DNA of 64,000 nucleotides from Paeniglutamicibacter terrestris (lineage in GTDB: Bacteria; Actinomycetota; Actinomycetes; Actinomycetales; Micrococcaceae), in assembly GCF_012271785.1 (NCBI RefSeq), contig NZ_JAAWVT010000004.1:248001-312000 (forward strand). The letters run 5' to 3'. Position numbers and translations under genes: made by a program. Under the pieces are notes generated by a model, which searched no databases, was not told where the DNA came from, and was given only the letters and a program-made list of their open reading frames with translations. The number at the start of each line of letters is the position of its first letter. Within the stretch, counting starts at the first letter, position 1. Of the stretch, positions 42,186 to 51,542 are shown piece after piece.

Positions 42186-43889
42186 ATGGCAATCAGGGAA
42201 ACACTTGGCGTTGCTGCATGCGCAATCGCGCTGGCAGCCACCTGCTTTACGGGCGTACTCCCGGCAGCTGCAGCACCGCTGACCACACCCGGTTCGGTCA
42301 CCGTATTGGCATCGCCAGGCACCAACGATTCGTCGTTGCCCTCGCAGGCAGAGCTCGAAGCCGCCAAATCCGACCCCGAAGCACTGAAAGCGTTAGTTGC
42401 ACAGCTTGAATCCGGAATTGAATCCGGACGCCAAAACATCATCACTGCCGAAGCCGCGGCGCTAGACGCTCAGGATAATTTGCTGGCCGCAGATGAACTG
42501 GTTGAGAAACGTACCCAGATTGCAGCCGACGCGAAAGCAGAAGCCAGCAAAGCCACCGAGTACCTGCTCACAAGCAAGAAGGACGTTGGCGCCCTGGCTT
42601 CGGACGTGTACCGCAATGGTGGCGTGAGCCCCGGCGTGACCACCATGTTGGAAGACGGCAAAGAAAACGACGTTCTCTACAAGGCCTCCACCATGGATGC
42701 GCTGAGCGCCAACCGAACGCAAACCGTCAGCAATGCCGAGGACGCTGCAGCACTGTGGACCGCCTGGCAGGACTATGCCTCGGAAGCAGCCGCTGCCGCA
42801 GACGAAGCTACCGCAGCCCAGCGCACGGCCGCCGACACAGCATCCACGACACTCGCCAGCTACCAGGGCTCCGTTGAGCCACAGGAAAAGCTGCGCGCAG
42901 AGATCATTGGTCAGCTCGCCTTCCTCCACGAGGTTGATGTTCAGAAGGAAGCCGAGCGGATTGCCGCAAAGGAAGCTGACGCCGAGGCCGAACGGCTGCA
43001 GTCGTTAATCGACAACATGCCACAAGCGGCCCCGCTCACGGTCAAGGAAAAGGACACCACCGAGGTAGTGCCCCTGGCTGCCCCGCCAGCCGTTCCGGAC
43101 GAGACCAACCAGAACCAAACATTGATCCCCAAGGCCGCAGTACCGAAGGCGCCTCAGGTGTCCGTACCGGACCCTAAGCCTCAAACTCTCAAGCCTGCCC
43201 CGGCTCCGGAACCGACAGTGGTTCCAGAACCGACAAGAGCTCCAGAGCCAACCAAGGCACCGGAACCAACGAAGGCTCCAGAACCAAAAGTAACGGCAAA
43301 ACCAAAGCCGAAGGCCACCCCCACTCCTGAGGCAACCCCGACGCCAAAGGCAACGCCGAAGCCGAAAGCTACGCCGAAGCCCAAGGCCACTCCAAAGCCG
43401 AAGGCAACTCCAAAGCCGACGCCCAAGCCTGAGCCGAAGCCGACCCCGAAGCCCACTCCGAAGCCGGAGCCAAAGCCGGAGCCGACTCAAGAGGCCGAAG
43501 CCCCTTCGTCATCCGGCAACTACAACGCCGCCATTTCTTGGGGCACCATGATTGCCAACGACAGCTCCAAGGGCTACATTTTTGGTGCAAATGGCCCAAA
43601 CAACTTCGACTGCTCGTCTTTCTCCCAGGCAGCATTCTCCAAGTCGGGCATCAGCCTGCCGCGGACCTCGTCACAGCAATATGCCTCGGCCCCGCAGCAT
43701 ATTCCGCTCAGTCAGTTGCAACGTGGTGATCTGGTCTTCTCGTCATCCAACGGCGGAAGCTCGTTCTATCACGTGGCCATCTATCTCGGCAACGGTCAGG
43801 TGCTCCATGCACGTAACCCCGCCTCTGGCATTTCGGTGACGCCGTTGAGCTGGGTCAACAACCTGCACTCCTACGCGGCACGGTACTAA
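42186..43889 (+). CDS. secreted NlpC/P60 peptidoglycan endopeptidase with coiled coil and Pro/Lys-rich linker
   Basis: 567 aa, ATG 42186 with AAGGAA 10 nt upstream. Signal peptide (residues 1 to about 29, cleavage near AAAAPL). Residues about 50-275 are Ala/Glu-rich coiled coil as in RipA/PcsB-type hydrolases. Residues about 320-435 are a repetitive linker of KP, TP and EP units ([14 protein letters not shown]) presumably spanning the wall. The C-terminal NlpC/P60 domain has the triad Cys476 (NFDCSSF), His529 (FYHVAIYLG) and His541. It should cleave stem peptides during cell separation. Strong terminator follows. Confidence 0.93.
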   Translation: MAIRETLGVAACAIALAATCFTGVLPAAAAPLTTPGSVTVLASPGTNDSSLPSQAELEAAKSDPEALKALVAQLESGIESGRQNIITAEAAALDAQDNLLAADELVEKRTQIAADAKAEASKATEYLLTSKKDVGALASDVYRNGGVSPGVTTMLEDGKENDVLYKASTMDALSANRTQTVSNAEDAAALWTAWQDYASEAAAAADEATAAQRTAADTASTTLASYQGSVEPQEKLRAEIIGQLAFLHEVDVQKEAERIAAKEADAEAERLQSLIDNMPQAAPLTVKEKDTTEVVPLAAPPAVPDETNQNQTLIPKAAVPKAPQVSVPDPKPQTLKPAPAPEPTVVPEPTRAPEPTKAPEPTKAPEPKVTAKPKPKATPTPEATPTPKATPKPKATPKPKATPKPKATPKPTPKPEPKPTPKPTPKPEPKPEPTQEAEAPSSSGNYNAAISWGTMIANDSSKGYIFGANGPNNFDCSSFSQAAFSKSGISLPRTSSQQYASAPQHIPLSQLQRGDLVFSSSNGGSSFYHVAIYLGNGQVLHARNPASGISVTPLSWVNNLHSYAARY

Positions 43890-43910
43890 GGGATAGCTTC
43901 CCTACCCAAA

Positions 43911-43957
43911 AGGAAGTCCTCGCAACCATTGGTTGCGAGGACTTCCTTTATTGGTTT
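43911..43957. terminator. bidirectional terminator between NlpC/P60 and universal stress genes
   Basis: 17-bp perfect arms (43911-43927 and 43931-43947) with a 3-nt loop. TTTATTGGTTTT follows on the plus strand, and CCTTTTGGG on the minus strand. Serves both convergent genes. Confidence 0.9.
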
Positions 43958-43971
43958 TGAGTCGGTCTTAT

Positions 43972-44943
43972 TTAGGCGCCGTTAGCCTTGTCCTCAAACT
44001 CCTGACGGGTAGCCAAGCGCGGGTCTTCCCCGTCCGGTACCACCATGACGGGGCCCTTGGAGTGGTGCAGCACGCCCTGGCTGGTTGAGCCCAGTAGCAT
44101 TCCGGCAAAACCACCGCGGCCACGGGAACCCGTCACCAAGAGCTGGGCTGTTTGGGATTCGCGGATCAGGATTTCCACCGGGGATCCGTCGATCACGTCT
44201 GTCTCGATCTCAAGGCCTGGGAACAAACTCTGCAGCCAGGCCTTACCGATGCCCATCTGGTGGCGCACATCGGCCGTGACGGCTTCCTGATCCACCGTTG
44301 CCGGCATCCAGGCCAGCGCTCCGCTGATGGGAGCCAAGGCGCACACCACGCGCAGTGCCAATCCCCGGGTGGCGGCCAGTTCGGCGGCGACCAGCACGGC
44401 CAATCGTGCTCGGTCTGATCCGTCAACACCAACGACGATCCGATCCAGCACCTGGACGGCGTTATCGTCGCGCTTGGAGACATACAGCGGGACCACTACG
44501 GTGGGGCACTTTGCATGGGCCGGAAGCGCACTGGATACCGAGCCGAGCAGCCTGCCGACAAATCCTCCGCGGCCGCGGGTACCCACCACCACGAGCTCAG
44601 CTGTGCTGCTCAAATCAAGCAATACGCCCGCCGGGTCGCCAGACTCGATGTAGGTGCGGACCGTGAGGCCCTCATCGGTGATGGTGGCCCGCGCCTGGCG
44701 AACCACCTCCTCGGCGCCGTTACGGATCATTTGATCGTCAAGAGTGGCATAGCCGGCATCCATTGAGGATGCAGCGAAAACCGGGATCGTATAGGCAGTG
44801 ACGATGTTCAGCACACTTCCGCGGCGCTTAGCCTCTTCAGCGGCCCACTTCAGGGCGCACAGGCCCTGGTCGGAACCATCAACACCGACAACAATTCCCT
44901 CGATAGCCTCGGCGTCACCCTGGGCCCTATTGTTTTCACTCAT
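43972..44943 (-). CDS. universal stress protein with two UspA domains
   Basis: 323 aa from ATG 44943 (AAGGAG 8 nt upstream; an in-frame GTG at 44952 overlaps that motif). Two tandem UspA domains (about residues 15-155 and 165-300), each with the nucleotide motif: GTRGRGGFVGRLLGSVS and GSRGRGGFAGMLLGSTS, that is G-x2-G-x9-G-S/T, so both probably bind ATP. Tandem USPs are common in actinobacteria under stress or hypoxia. Divergent from the purine permease. Confidence 0.93.
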   Translation of the reverse strand: MSENNRAQGDAEAIEGIVVGVDGSDQGLCALKWAAEEAKRRGSVLNIVTAYTIPVFAASSMDAGYATLDDQMIRNGAEEVVRQARATITDEGLTVRTYIESGDPAGVLLDLSSTAELVVVGTRGRGGFVGRLLGSVSSALPAHAKCPTVVVPLYVSKRDDNAVQVLDRIVVGVDGSDRARLAVLVAAELAATRGLALRVVCALAPISGALAWMPATVDQEAVTADVRHQMGIGKAWLQSLFPGLEIETDVIDGSPVEILIRESQTAQLLVTGSRGRGGFAGMLLGSTSQGVLHHSKGPVMVVPDGEDPRLATRQEFEDKANGA

Positions 44944-45112
44944 CGTCTTCACTCCTTCGTGTCACGGACTGAGTCATCACGGGCGTCCTCATGTGAGGCC
45001 CCACACCCCCATTGTTCACCACTGTGTGACGTGGGTCTATCTATCGTCGAGCGTGGCGCATTTCTCGGCGATATTTTCGCCTAGAGGCGTAAGACCGAAC
45101 TACAATTCCCCT

Positions 45113-46579
45113 ATGCCCTCTCAGCAAAAGACCCTGCCCCCAAAGTCTGAAGTGTCACGTCTGGACCGCTATTTTAAGGTCACCGAACGTGGATCAACCT
45201 ACTCGCGTGAGATCCGCGGCGGCTTCGCCACGTTCTTCGCCATGAGCTACATCGTGGTGCTCAACCCCCTGATCCTGGCCGGAGCCGATTCAAATGGTGA
45301 CTCTCTGGGATCCGCCCGCGTAGCCGCCGTCACCGCATTGGTCGCCGGCGTGATGACCATTCTGATGGGCGCGTGGGCCAAGCACCCCTTCGCCATGGCC
45401 GCGGGATTGGGCGTCAACGCCTTTATTGCCGTCACGGTTGCCACCAACCCGGGCCTTACCTGGCCAGATGTCATGGGTCTTGTTGTCATTTCCGGCCTCA
45501 CCATGTTGGTGCTGGTCCTCACCGGCTTCCGTACCGCGGTGTTTAACGCGGTACCGCAGAGCCTGAAGTCCGCCATCGTGGTGGGCATTGGTATGTTCAT
45601 TGCCCTGATTGGCTTGGTCAACTCCGGCTTCGTACGCCGCATCCCCGATGCAGCAGGAACCACCGTCCCCGTCGGCTTGGGCTATGACGGGGCGCTGACC
45701 GGCTGGCCGATCCTGGTCTTTGTCATCGGACTGCTGCTCACCGTGGCACTGGTGGTGCGCAAGGTACGTGGCGCCATCCTGATCGGCATTGTGGTCTCCG
45801 CTGTCCTGGCCAACATCCTTGAAGCAGTTTTCAAGATCGGCCCCTCCTTCGACGGAACCACCGCCAACCCGCAGGGCTGGTCGCTGGTGGCCCCGGCACT
45901 GCCCGAATGGGCGCTGCCGGATCTCTCCTTGCTGGGGCAGGCCAATCTCTTTGGCGCCTTCAGCACACTGGGCGCCACCTCCGCATTGCTGCTGGCCTTC
46001 GTCATTCTGCTCTCGATCTTCTTCGACGCCATGGGCACCATGGTGGGCCTGTCCAACGAGGCCGGAACCGTCGATAAGGATGGCAACATCCCGGACGTTG
46101 ACAAGGTCCTCTTGGTAGACGCTCTGGGTGCAGTTGTTGGCGGCGGCGCCTCGGCTTCCTCCAACCAGATCTATGTTGAATCCGGTGCCGGGATCGGCGA
46201 GGGCGCCCGCACGGGACTGGCCTCGATTGTCACCGGCGTGCTGTTCATCGCCGCGATGTTCCTGACCCCGTTGATCCACCTGGTTCCGTTCGAGGCCGTG
46301 GCTCCGGCCCTGGTTGTTGTCGGCTTCATGATGATCTCCCACGTCTCGAAGATCGAATGGGACGACCTGGGCGTGGCTATCCCCGCATTCCTGACCTTCG
46401 TCTTGATGCCTTTCACCTACTCGATTGCCAACGGCATCGGTGCGGGCTTTGTATCCTTCGTGTTCATCCGCGCCATCCAGGGCCGCGCCCGCGAGGTTCA
46501 CCCGTTGATGTGGGCAGTTGCAGCAGCCTTCGCGCTCTTCTTCGGCATTGGAGTCATCGAACAGGCGATGGGCGTCTAA
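45113..46579 (+). CDS. NCS2 family purine permease (guanine/hypoxanthine type)
   Basis: 488 aa from ATG 45113, 6 nt after a TACAAT box; earlier in-frame codons fall in the region divergent to the stress-protein gene. Typical AzgA/PbuG-like features: TYSREIRGGFATFFAMSYIVVLNPLILAGAD, AMAAGLGVNAFIAVTV, LSIFFDAMGTMVGLSNEAG, GGGASASSNQIYVESGAGIGEGARTGLASIVTG. Fourteen membrane segments expected. Proton-coupled uptake of hypoxanthine, guanine or adenine. Confidence 0.93.
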   Translation: MPSQQKTLPPKSEVSRLDRYFKVTERGSTYSREIRGGFATFFAMSYIVVLNPLILAGADSNGDSLGSARVAAVTALVAGVMTILMGAWAKHPFAMAAGLGVNAFIAVTVATNPGLTWPDVMGLVVISGLTMLVLVLTGFRTAVFNAVPQSLKSAIVVGIGMFIALIGLVNSGFVRRIPDAAGTTVPVGLGYDGALTGWPILVFVIGLLLTVALVVRKVRGAILIGIVVSAVLANILEAVFKIGPSFDGTTANPQGWSLVAPALPEWALPDLSLLGQANLFGAFSTLGATSALLLAFVILLSIFFDAMGTMVGLSNEAGTVDKDGNIPDVDKVLLVDALGAVVGGGASASSNQIYVESGAGIGEGARTGLASIVTGVLFIAAMFLTPLIHLVPFEAVAPALVVVGFMMISHVSKIEWDDLGVAIPAFLTFVLMPFTYSIANGIGAGFVSFVFIRAIQGRAREVHPLMWAVAAAFALFFGIGVIEQAMGV

Positions 46580-46601
46580 TTAGAGCACTCAAACGCAGGA
46601 C

Positions 46602-46656
46602 AAATGCAGCGGGCCGTGGGGAACAAAAGTTCCCCACGGCCCGCTGCATTTTTCGT
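46602..46656. terminator. strong bidirectional terminator after the purine permease
   Basis: Perfect 23-bp arms (46602-46624 and 46629-46651) with an AAAA loop and flanking A- and T-runs on both sides. Sits between convergent genes. Confidence 0.93.
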
Positions 46657-46668
46657 GACATGCGTTGG

Positions 46669-47802
46669 CTACTTCACGCCAAGTCTCCACAGCGAGGTTA
46701 CTTCGGCGGAACGCTGAGCATGGAACGGGTCGGAGGTATCCATGGCACGGCCATGGGATGGGACGGTGTCATCGCGTCCCAGCACCACCAGTCCAGCGGT
46801 TTGAATCCACCCCAACAGCTCTTCTCGACTGCGCAGTCCCAGCCGTTCGGCTAGATCGGAAATGACCAGCCAGCCCTCGCCACCGGGCACCAGATGTTCG
46901 GGGAGGGATTTGAGGAAGGAGCGCAGCATCGCGGACTTCGGGTCATAGATCGCGTAGTCAAGGAGTGTGGCGGGGGTGCCCGGCAACCACGGTGGGTTAC
47001 ACACCACAACATCCGCCCGACCTTCGGGGAACATGTCCTGTTTGATGGCCACGGCCCGGTCCTCAAGGCCCAGCGTTTGGAACGTCTGTGTGGCGCAGGC
47101 GATCGCGCGATCCTGCGAATCTGTGCCGATCACCTGTTTCACACCACGCTGGGCGAGAATCGCCGCCAGCACGCCCGTGCCGGTGCCGATGTCGAAGCCT
47201 CGCCGCAATCCGGGCAGCTCCGCCCGAGCGACCAGATCCAGGTACTCCCCACGGACCGGGGCGAAGGTGCCGTAATGCGGGTGGATCTTGGCATCCAGCG
47301 CCGCGATGTGCAATCCGGTGGAGCGCCACTGCTGAGCGCCGATGGCACCGAGCAATTCCTGCAACGGCACCACTGCATCGGCCTCCAGGCGACCGAAGGC
47401 GTTGGTCCAGGCCTCGGTAACATCCGGGGCCCGGCGCAGCGACACGACTGGACCGGCGCCGAGGGGCACGAGCAGCATGGAAAGGATCCGTGCCCGGTGT
47501 GTGCGCGCCTGGCGGTACTTATAGAAGCGCTCAGCGGTGGACGGCGGTGCGGTATTGCGCTTGGCCTTGGCTCCGTCCGGGAGTCGGCGTGCGATGGCGC
47601 TGAGCAGTTGTCGGGCATTGTGGTAATCCCCGGTGAACAGCATGCCGGTGCCGGAGGTGGCCAGCTTGTAGGCGTCGTCGGCCCCCAACGTGTCATCAAC
47701 CTGCAGGATGCTTTTGGGCGGTGCCGCGTTGTTGGATGAGCACCAAAGCGCGGTGCGCTCCTGGCCCTCGACGCTCCAGGAAACGGTGACGGGTGTGTTC
47801 AT
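46669..47802 (-). CDS. class I SAM-dependent methyltransferase (RsmC/RlmG-like layout)
   Basis: 377 aa, ATG 47802. N-terminal domain of about 190 residues without a motif I recognise, then a Rossmann methyltransferase: GFDIGTGTGVLAAILAQRG (motif I), VIGTDSQDRAIACA, and catalytic NPPW in VVVCNPPWLPG, which marks N6-adenine/N2-guanine or N5-glutamine methyltransferases. The arrangement resembles rRNA methyltransferases RsmC and RlmG with a degenerate first half. Substrate not determinable. Confidence 0.85.
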   Translation of the reverse strand: MNTPVTVSWSVEGQERTALWCSSNNAAPPKSILQVDDTLGADDAYKLATSGTGMLFTGDYHNARQLLSAIARRLPDGAKAKRNTAPPSTAERFYKYRQARTHRARILSMLLVPLGAGPVVSLRRAPDVTEAWTNAFGRLEADAVVPLQELLGAIGAQQWRSTGLHIAALDAKIHPHYGTFAPVRGEYLDLVARAELPGLRRGFDIGTGTGVLAAILAQRGVKQVIGTDSQDRAIACATQTFQTLGLEDRAVAIKQDMFPEGRADVVVCNPPWLPGTPATLLDYAIYDPKSAMLRSFLKSLPEHLVPGGEGWLVISDLAERLGLRSREELLGWIQTAGLVVLGRDDTVPSHGRAMDTSDPFHAQRSAEVTSLWRLGVK

Positions 47803-47858
47803 GACGGCGCTGGGGCTCCTGCTCGACGTGGTGGTGAGATGCGGGGGTGGGTAGCTGG

Positions 47859-48737
47859 CTAGCTGGCTACGGTGTGGCGCGAGAAGGAGCGCACCGTGGT
47901 GTCATCCCAGTGTTGTGCCGGAACCCCACCACCGAGCAGTTCGCGGATGAATACGGCGCCGGCCGGGATCGGTGCATTGGAGCCGGCAATGATCACGTTG
48001 CCGTGGCGCCTGCCCTTGAGCATGGTCGGGTCCGCGACGATGGCCACGTATTTAAAGACCGCACCGATGGTGGCTGCCTCGCGGCGGGCATTTTCCAGAG
48101 CGGGAGTGTCCCCGCAGTTCACGATGTACAGGCCATCTGTATCCAGCACTCGGGCTGCCTGCGCGGTGAAGGCCAGCGTGGTCAGGTCCTTGGGTGTCTG
48201 GTCGCCGGCAAAAACGTCACGGATGATCAGATCGCGGGTGGCCTCGGTGAGCGTGCCCAATACCTCGCCGGCTTCACCCACCCGGATCCGCAGCAATGGC
48301 GCACGTGGCAGATCAAACCAGGCCCTTACCAAGGTGGCGAGCTTTCCGTCGAGCTCCACCACCAACTGGCGGGCGTTGGGGTAGGTGTCGTCGGCCCAGC
48401 GAGCCATGGAGCAAGCCCCACCGCCCAGATGTAGGGCCCGGAGCTTATAGCCCTGGGATTCGATCTCCCCCGGGTTGAAGCGGGAGCGGATGAGTGCGGC
48501 GATCCACCGCATGTACTCGAAGTCGAGGTGTCCCGGCGCTGCCAGGTCCACATGGGAGGAGGGCACGTCGTTGATGCGCAGTAACCACCCGGTGGGCGAA
48601 TAGGGGTCACGTTCCAGTTCGGCTGTGCCGGTGTCGATAGGGTAAATACCTTCGAGCGGGCCGTCTTCAGGTGCCGCGGGGGCATCAGAGAGAACCGCGA
48701 CATTATTCTTGGTCCGCTTGTTCTTGCCCTTAGCCAC
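47859..48737 (-). CDS. spermidine synthase-like methyltransferase-fold protein
   Basis: 292 aa from GTG 48737, which overlaps the GNAT stop by 8 nt. Basic N-terminus (KGKNKRTKNN). The Rossmann core has LRALHLGGGACSMARWADDTYPNARQLVVELDGKLATLVRAWFDLP, corresponding to the GGG and acidic ribose-binding positions of polyamine aminopropyltransferases, but the family's catalytic Asp-Tyr segment is not obvious. Often annotated as fused MFS/spermidine synthase or spermidine synthase; here no membrane part is present. True activity doubtful. Confidence 0.8.
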   Translation of the reverse strand: MAKGKNKRTKNNVAVLSDAPAAPEDGPLEGIYPIDTGTAELERDPYSPTGWLLRINDVPSSHVDLAAPGHLDFEYMRWIAALIRSRFNPGEIESQGYKLRALHLGGGACSMARWADDTYPNARQLVVELDGKLATLVRAWFDLPRAPLLRIRVGEAGEVLGTLTEATRDLIIRDVFAGDQTPKDLTTLAFTAQAARVLDTDGLYIVNCGDTPALENARREAATIGAVFKYVAIVADPTMLKGRRHGNVIIAGSNAPIPAGAVFIRELLGGGVPAQHWDDTTVRSFSRHTVAS

Positions 48738-49251
48738 GAGTGCCACCGCGCCGAACCATCCGGACCTCGTTGAGTCCTGCCCAGTCATCCAGCAGGGCCT
48801 CAACGCGGCCGTCGGCCACGAAACCCTGCTTGGCGTAGAAAGCTTGGGCGCGCGGGTTGTTCTCCAATACCCAGAGCACAGCGTCGCGTTGGCCGAGTAC
48901 CGTTTCCAGAAGTCGTGCGCCGAGGCCCGTGCCGTGGGCTAGCGCCAGCACGTAGAGCAGCTGCAGTTCAATGCTGATACCTGTATCTGCATCGTCGTCG
49001 GAGGCGGGTCCGCCCCCTGCAACACCCACAACCTCACCGTCAGCCGTGGTAGCGATCCACAGTTCGGCGCCCTGGGCCAAACCGCGGGTCCACCAGTCGG
49101 CTTGTTTCTCCAGCGAGGCACGAGCATTCTCGAAGAAGGAGGCCGGACGCTGGGCGGAATACGTCTCTTCCCAGGCGCGAAGTTTCATCTCCAATGCTGC
49201 GGGGATGTCTTCGGGCGTAGCAAGGCGGATGCTGTAGGGCTCTGTAGTCAC
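48730..49251 (-). CDS. GNAT family N-acetyltransferase
   Basis: 173 aa from GTG 49251, 7 nt after TAGGCT on the minus strand (leaderless). Acetyl-CoA site LYVLALAHGTGLGARLLETVL (the Q/RxxGxG/A motif reads HGTGLGA), beta-bulge region around GEVVGVAGGG, and C-terminal LWVLENNPRAQAFYAKQGFVADG. Substrate unknown. Translationally coupled to the spermidine synthase-like gene. Confidence 0.9.
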   Translation of the reverse strand: MTTEPYSIRLATPEDIPAALEMKLRAWEETYSAQRPASFFENARASLEKQADWWTRGLAQGAELWIATTADGEVVGVAGGGPASDDDADTGISIELQLLYVLALAHGTGLGARLLETVLGQRDAVLWVLENNPRAQAFYAKQGFVADGRVEALLDDWAGLNEVRMVRRGGTRG

Positions 49252-49323
49252 AGGGGCAAGCCTATGTGCTGGTGTACCCCGCGGACGAAAACGGTGATGA
49301 AGCTCCCGCCAGATCCGCGTGTC

Positions 49324-50016
49324 TTAACGCACCAAAGCGAGGGCAAACCCGTCCCAGCCCTTGGCCCCCACCGTTTGTAGCGCCGTGGCGTCCACCCGCG
49401 GGTCCGCCGCAAGGCGATCAATTCCGGCGCGAACTCCGTTGATCAATCGTCCAGCATCGCTCAGCGCGTCGCCAGCATGCAGCACCGCGCCGGACCGCAC
49501 CACATTGTCGACCACCAGCACGGTTCCAGGCCGACCGAGCATAATGGCTGAGTTTATGTAGTGCGGATTGTTTTCCTTGTCCGCGTCGATGAAGATCAGG
49601 TCGAACGGTTCGCAGTCCTCGGCCAACATCGCGTCGAGTGTCTGCCGGGCCGCACCGATACGAATATCAACGCGATCCCCCACCCCACAGGCTTTCAGAT
49701 TATCCGCGGCCACCCGCGCGTGTAGCGGTTCGAACTCGCACGTGGTCACGTGCCCGTCTACGCCAACACCGCGCGCCAGCCAGGTCGTGGAGTACCCGCC
49801 CAAGGTTCCGATTTCCAGCACTCGTTTCGCGCCAGACATCTGCGCCAGAAGCATCAGGAACTTACCCTGTAGTTCGCTGACTTCGATATGTGGCAGACCT
49901 TCTTCATCTGCCAGTTCCCGGGCGGCTGCCATGGCGGGATCCGGTTCAAGCAGTTTTGCGACTAAATAGGTGTCGATGTCGGTCGGGGTTACTGGTTCGG
50001 TTGGGGGCTCCATCAT
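49324..50016 (-). CDS. O-methyltransferase (catechol/caffeoyl-CoA type)
   Basis: 230 aa from ATG 50016, preceded by AGGAG. Class I SAM fold: VLEIGTLGGYSTTWLARGV (motif I), TCEFEPLHARVAADNL, FDLIFIDADKENNPHYIN with the metal-binding Asp residues, VLVVDNVVRSGAVLH. Belongs to the COMT/CCoAOMT-like bacterial group, Mg-dependent, broad aromatic substrates. Its first codon lies 3 nt beyond the stop of the thiamine-binding gene, so the two form an operon. Confidence 0.92.
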   Translation of the reverse strand: MMEPPTEPVTPTDIDTYLVAKLLEPDPAMAAARELADEEGLPHIEVSELQGKFLMLLAQMSGAKRVLEIGTLGGYSTTWLARGVGVDGHVTTCEFEPLHARVAADNLKACGVGDRVDIRIGAARQTLDAMLAEDCEPFDLIFIDADKENNPHYINSAIMLGRPGTVLVVDNVVRSGAVLHAGDALSDAGRLINGVRAGIDRLAADPRVDATALQTVGAKGWDGFALALVR

Positions 50017-50018
50017 GA

Positions 50019-50324
50019 TCACTCCTGCTCGCTGATGGCCTTTTCTAGACGATCAATTTTTCCGCGTAATTCGCCGGTGTAGCCCGGGCGGATATCGGCC
50101 TTAAGAACCAGTGAAACCCTGGATCCATAGGCGGATACGGCCTCGGTCGCGCGCTTGACGACATCCATAACCTCATCCCATTCGCCCTCAATTTCGGTGA
50201 ACATTGACGAGGTGGAATGGGGTAGTCCGGAGTCCCTGACCACCTTGACCGCGGCGGCCACTGCGTTGTGGACCGACCCGTCGGTGTTGTCGGTACTGGG
50301 CGCTAGCGAAAAGGCAACAATCAT
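50019..50324 (-). CDS. thiamine-binding family protein (MTH1187/YkoF-like)
   Basis: 101 aa from ATG 50324, where the family start (MIVAFSLAPS) occurs; the longer frame adds unrelated residues. Ferredoxin-like fold with HSTSSMFTEIEGEWDEVMDVVKRATEAV and SRVSLVLKADIRPGYTGELRGKIDRLEKAI, characteristic of the family formerly called UPF0045. Some members bind thiamine or hydroxymethylpyrimidine; physiological role unclear. Upstream partner of the O-methyltransferase gene. Confidence 0.88.
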   Translation of the reverse strand: MIVAFSLAPSTDNTDGSVHNAVAAAVKVVRDSGLPHSTSSMFTEIEGEWDEVMDVVKRATEAVSAYGSRVSLVLKADIRPGYTGELRGKIDRLEKAISEQE

Positions 50325-50430
50325 GGTTCCACTGTGCCACCGTGGAACCAACATGTCACCCGCGCGTGTCACCAAAACGTCATTGAACTACGATTAATCC
50401 CCCGCTCGACCTCACGCGAGAGCCAAGTTT

Positions 50431-50745
50431 TTAGCCCCACCCCAGGTAGCGCGACAGGGCAGCAGCTCCGGCACCCGCCATGACGACCACAAGGAACGGA
50501 GCCCGCAGCAGCAGGGCGACTCCCGCAGCAACCAGCGCAGCGATCCGCGCGTCGAAGACCACCGAGGTCCCGGTGGCCACGGTGTTAACGATGGTCAATG
50601 ACGCCAGCAACCCGATGGTCAGGGTTCCGGCAGCGCGGGTCATTCGCTCGTTCTCGAGAATCCGTTCCGGAACCAGATAGCCCAAAAGTTTGGTTCCGTA
50701 CGCCACGGCGCACCCGGCAAGAATCCACCACCAGAGCCCACTCAT
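50431..50745 (-). CDS. AzlD-type branched-chain amino acid exporter subunit
   Basis: 104 aa from ATG 50745 (ATGA overlap with azlC). Four hydrophobic helices (WWWILAGCAVAYGTKLLGYLVP, TLTIGLLASLTIVNTVATGT, ARIAALVAAGVALLL, FLVVVMAGAGAAALSRYLG). AzlD is the small partner of AzlC; the pair resembles BrnEF exporters of isoleucine, leucine, valine and methionine. Confidence 0.88.
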   Translation of the reverse strand: MSGLWWWILAGCAVAYGTKLLGYLVPERILENERMTRAAGTLTIGLLASLTIVNTVATGTSVVFDARIAALVAAGVALLLRAPFLVVVMAGAGAAALSRYLGWG

Positions 50746-51467
50746 GCGAGTTCCTCTCGGGTGCCGCGCGGTTTGATGTCGGGTTCGAGTCCTTCGTCGG
50801 AGGGACCGCGCCCGAAGTACCCCCACACGCCCGCCACGATCGCAGCCACAAGGATCGGCACGCCCGGAGGCACCAATGGGACAGCCAGGACCGTGACCAA
50901 GGCACACACCGAGGCGACGGCGATTGGCTCCGAAGATTTTAGGCGGGGCCACAGCAGGCCCAAGAATGCTGCGACGGCAGCGCCGTCAAGACCCCATGTT
51001 TTGGGGTCACCCATGGCGTCACCTAGGAGAGCGCCGACGATGGTGAAGATATTCCACAAGAGGTATACACCAATGCCAGCCACCCAGAAACCACGCTTTT
51101 GCTCCGCGGGGTCACCTTGTCCGGCGGCCGTGGCGGTGGATTCATCGATGGTGAGTTGAACCGCCAGTAGTTTCTTTAAACCTCGCGGCCTAATCATGGA
51201 TTTGACCTGCATGCCATAAACGGCGTTTCTAACACCCAAGAGAGTTGCCGCGCCAAAGGCTGCCCCGGGGCTTCCGCCTCCCGCGATGACTCCGATGAAA
51301 GCGAATTGAGAGCCACCGGTGAACATCAGCAGACTCAGCGCGGCGATCTGCCATATGTTCAGGCCAGCGGCAACACCGAGCGCCCCATAGGAGATGGCGT
51401 ACAGCCCGGTGGCAACCGAGATGGAGAGGCCGATCTTGGTTGCGGGGGTAAAAAATGTTGATGGCAC
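50742..51467 (-). CDS. AzlC-type branched-chain amino acid exporter subunit
   Basis: 241 aa if started at GTG 51467, which lies 7 nt after TAGGCT (51480-51475). Alternatives are ATG 51485 and ATG 51503, both upstream of that box and without good ribosome-binding sites. AzlC features: ATGLYAISYGALGVAAGLNIWQIAALSLLMFTGGSQFAFIGVIAGGG and LLGVRNAVYGMQV. About seven helices. Forms the exporter with AzlD. Confidence 0.87.
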   Translation of the reverse strand: MPSTFFTPATKIGLSISVATGLYAISYGALGVAAGLNIWQIAALSLLMFTGGSQFAFIGVIAGGGSPGAAFGAATLLGVRNAVYGMQVKSMIRPRGLKKLLAVQLTIDESTATAAGQGDPAEQKRGFWVAGIGVYLLWNIFTIVGALLGDAMGDPKTWGLDGAAVAAFLGLLWPRLKSSEPIAVASVCALVTVLAVPLVPPGVPILVAAIVAGVWGYFGRGPSDEGLEPDIKPRGTREELA

Positions 51468-51542
51468 GATCTCTAGCCTAGCCATTGATCCGCTCGGGCT
51501 CATGACAAGCGCTGGTCCCGGGCCCGAGCGGGTTCGGCAATT

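Noticed and set aside
43005-43490. Minus-strand Leu/Arg/Gly-rich frames opposite the NlpC/P60 linker
   Set aside because: Complement of the KP/TP repeats, low-complexity artefact.
43200-43500. Possible CRISPR-like direct repeats
   Set aside because: The periodicity is in-frame codon repetition (Lys-Pro, Thr-Pro) within the secreted hydrolase, with no spacers.
45290-46501. 403-aa minus-strand frame opposite the purine permease
   Set aside because: Gln/Gly/His-rich shadow; the sense frame has clear membrane segments and NCS2 motifs.
47872-48384. 170-aa plus-strand frame opposite the spermidine synthase-like gene
   Set aside because: No ribosome-binding site and no recognisable domain, while the opposite frame has a SAM-binding core.
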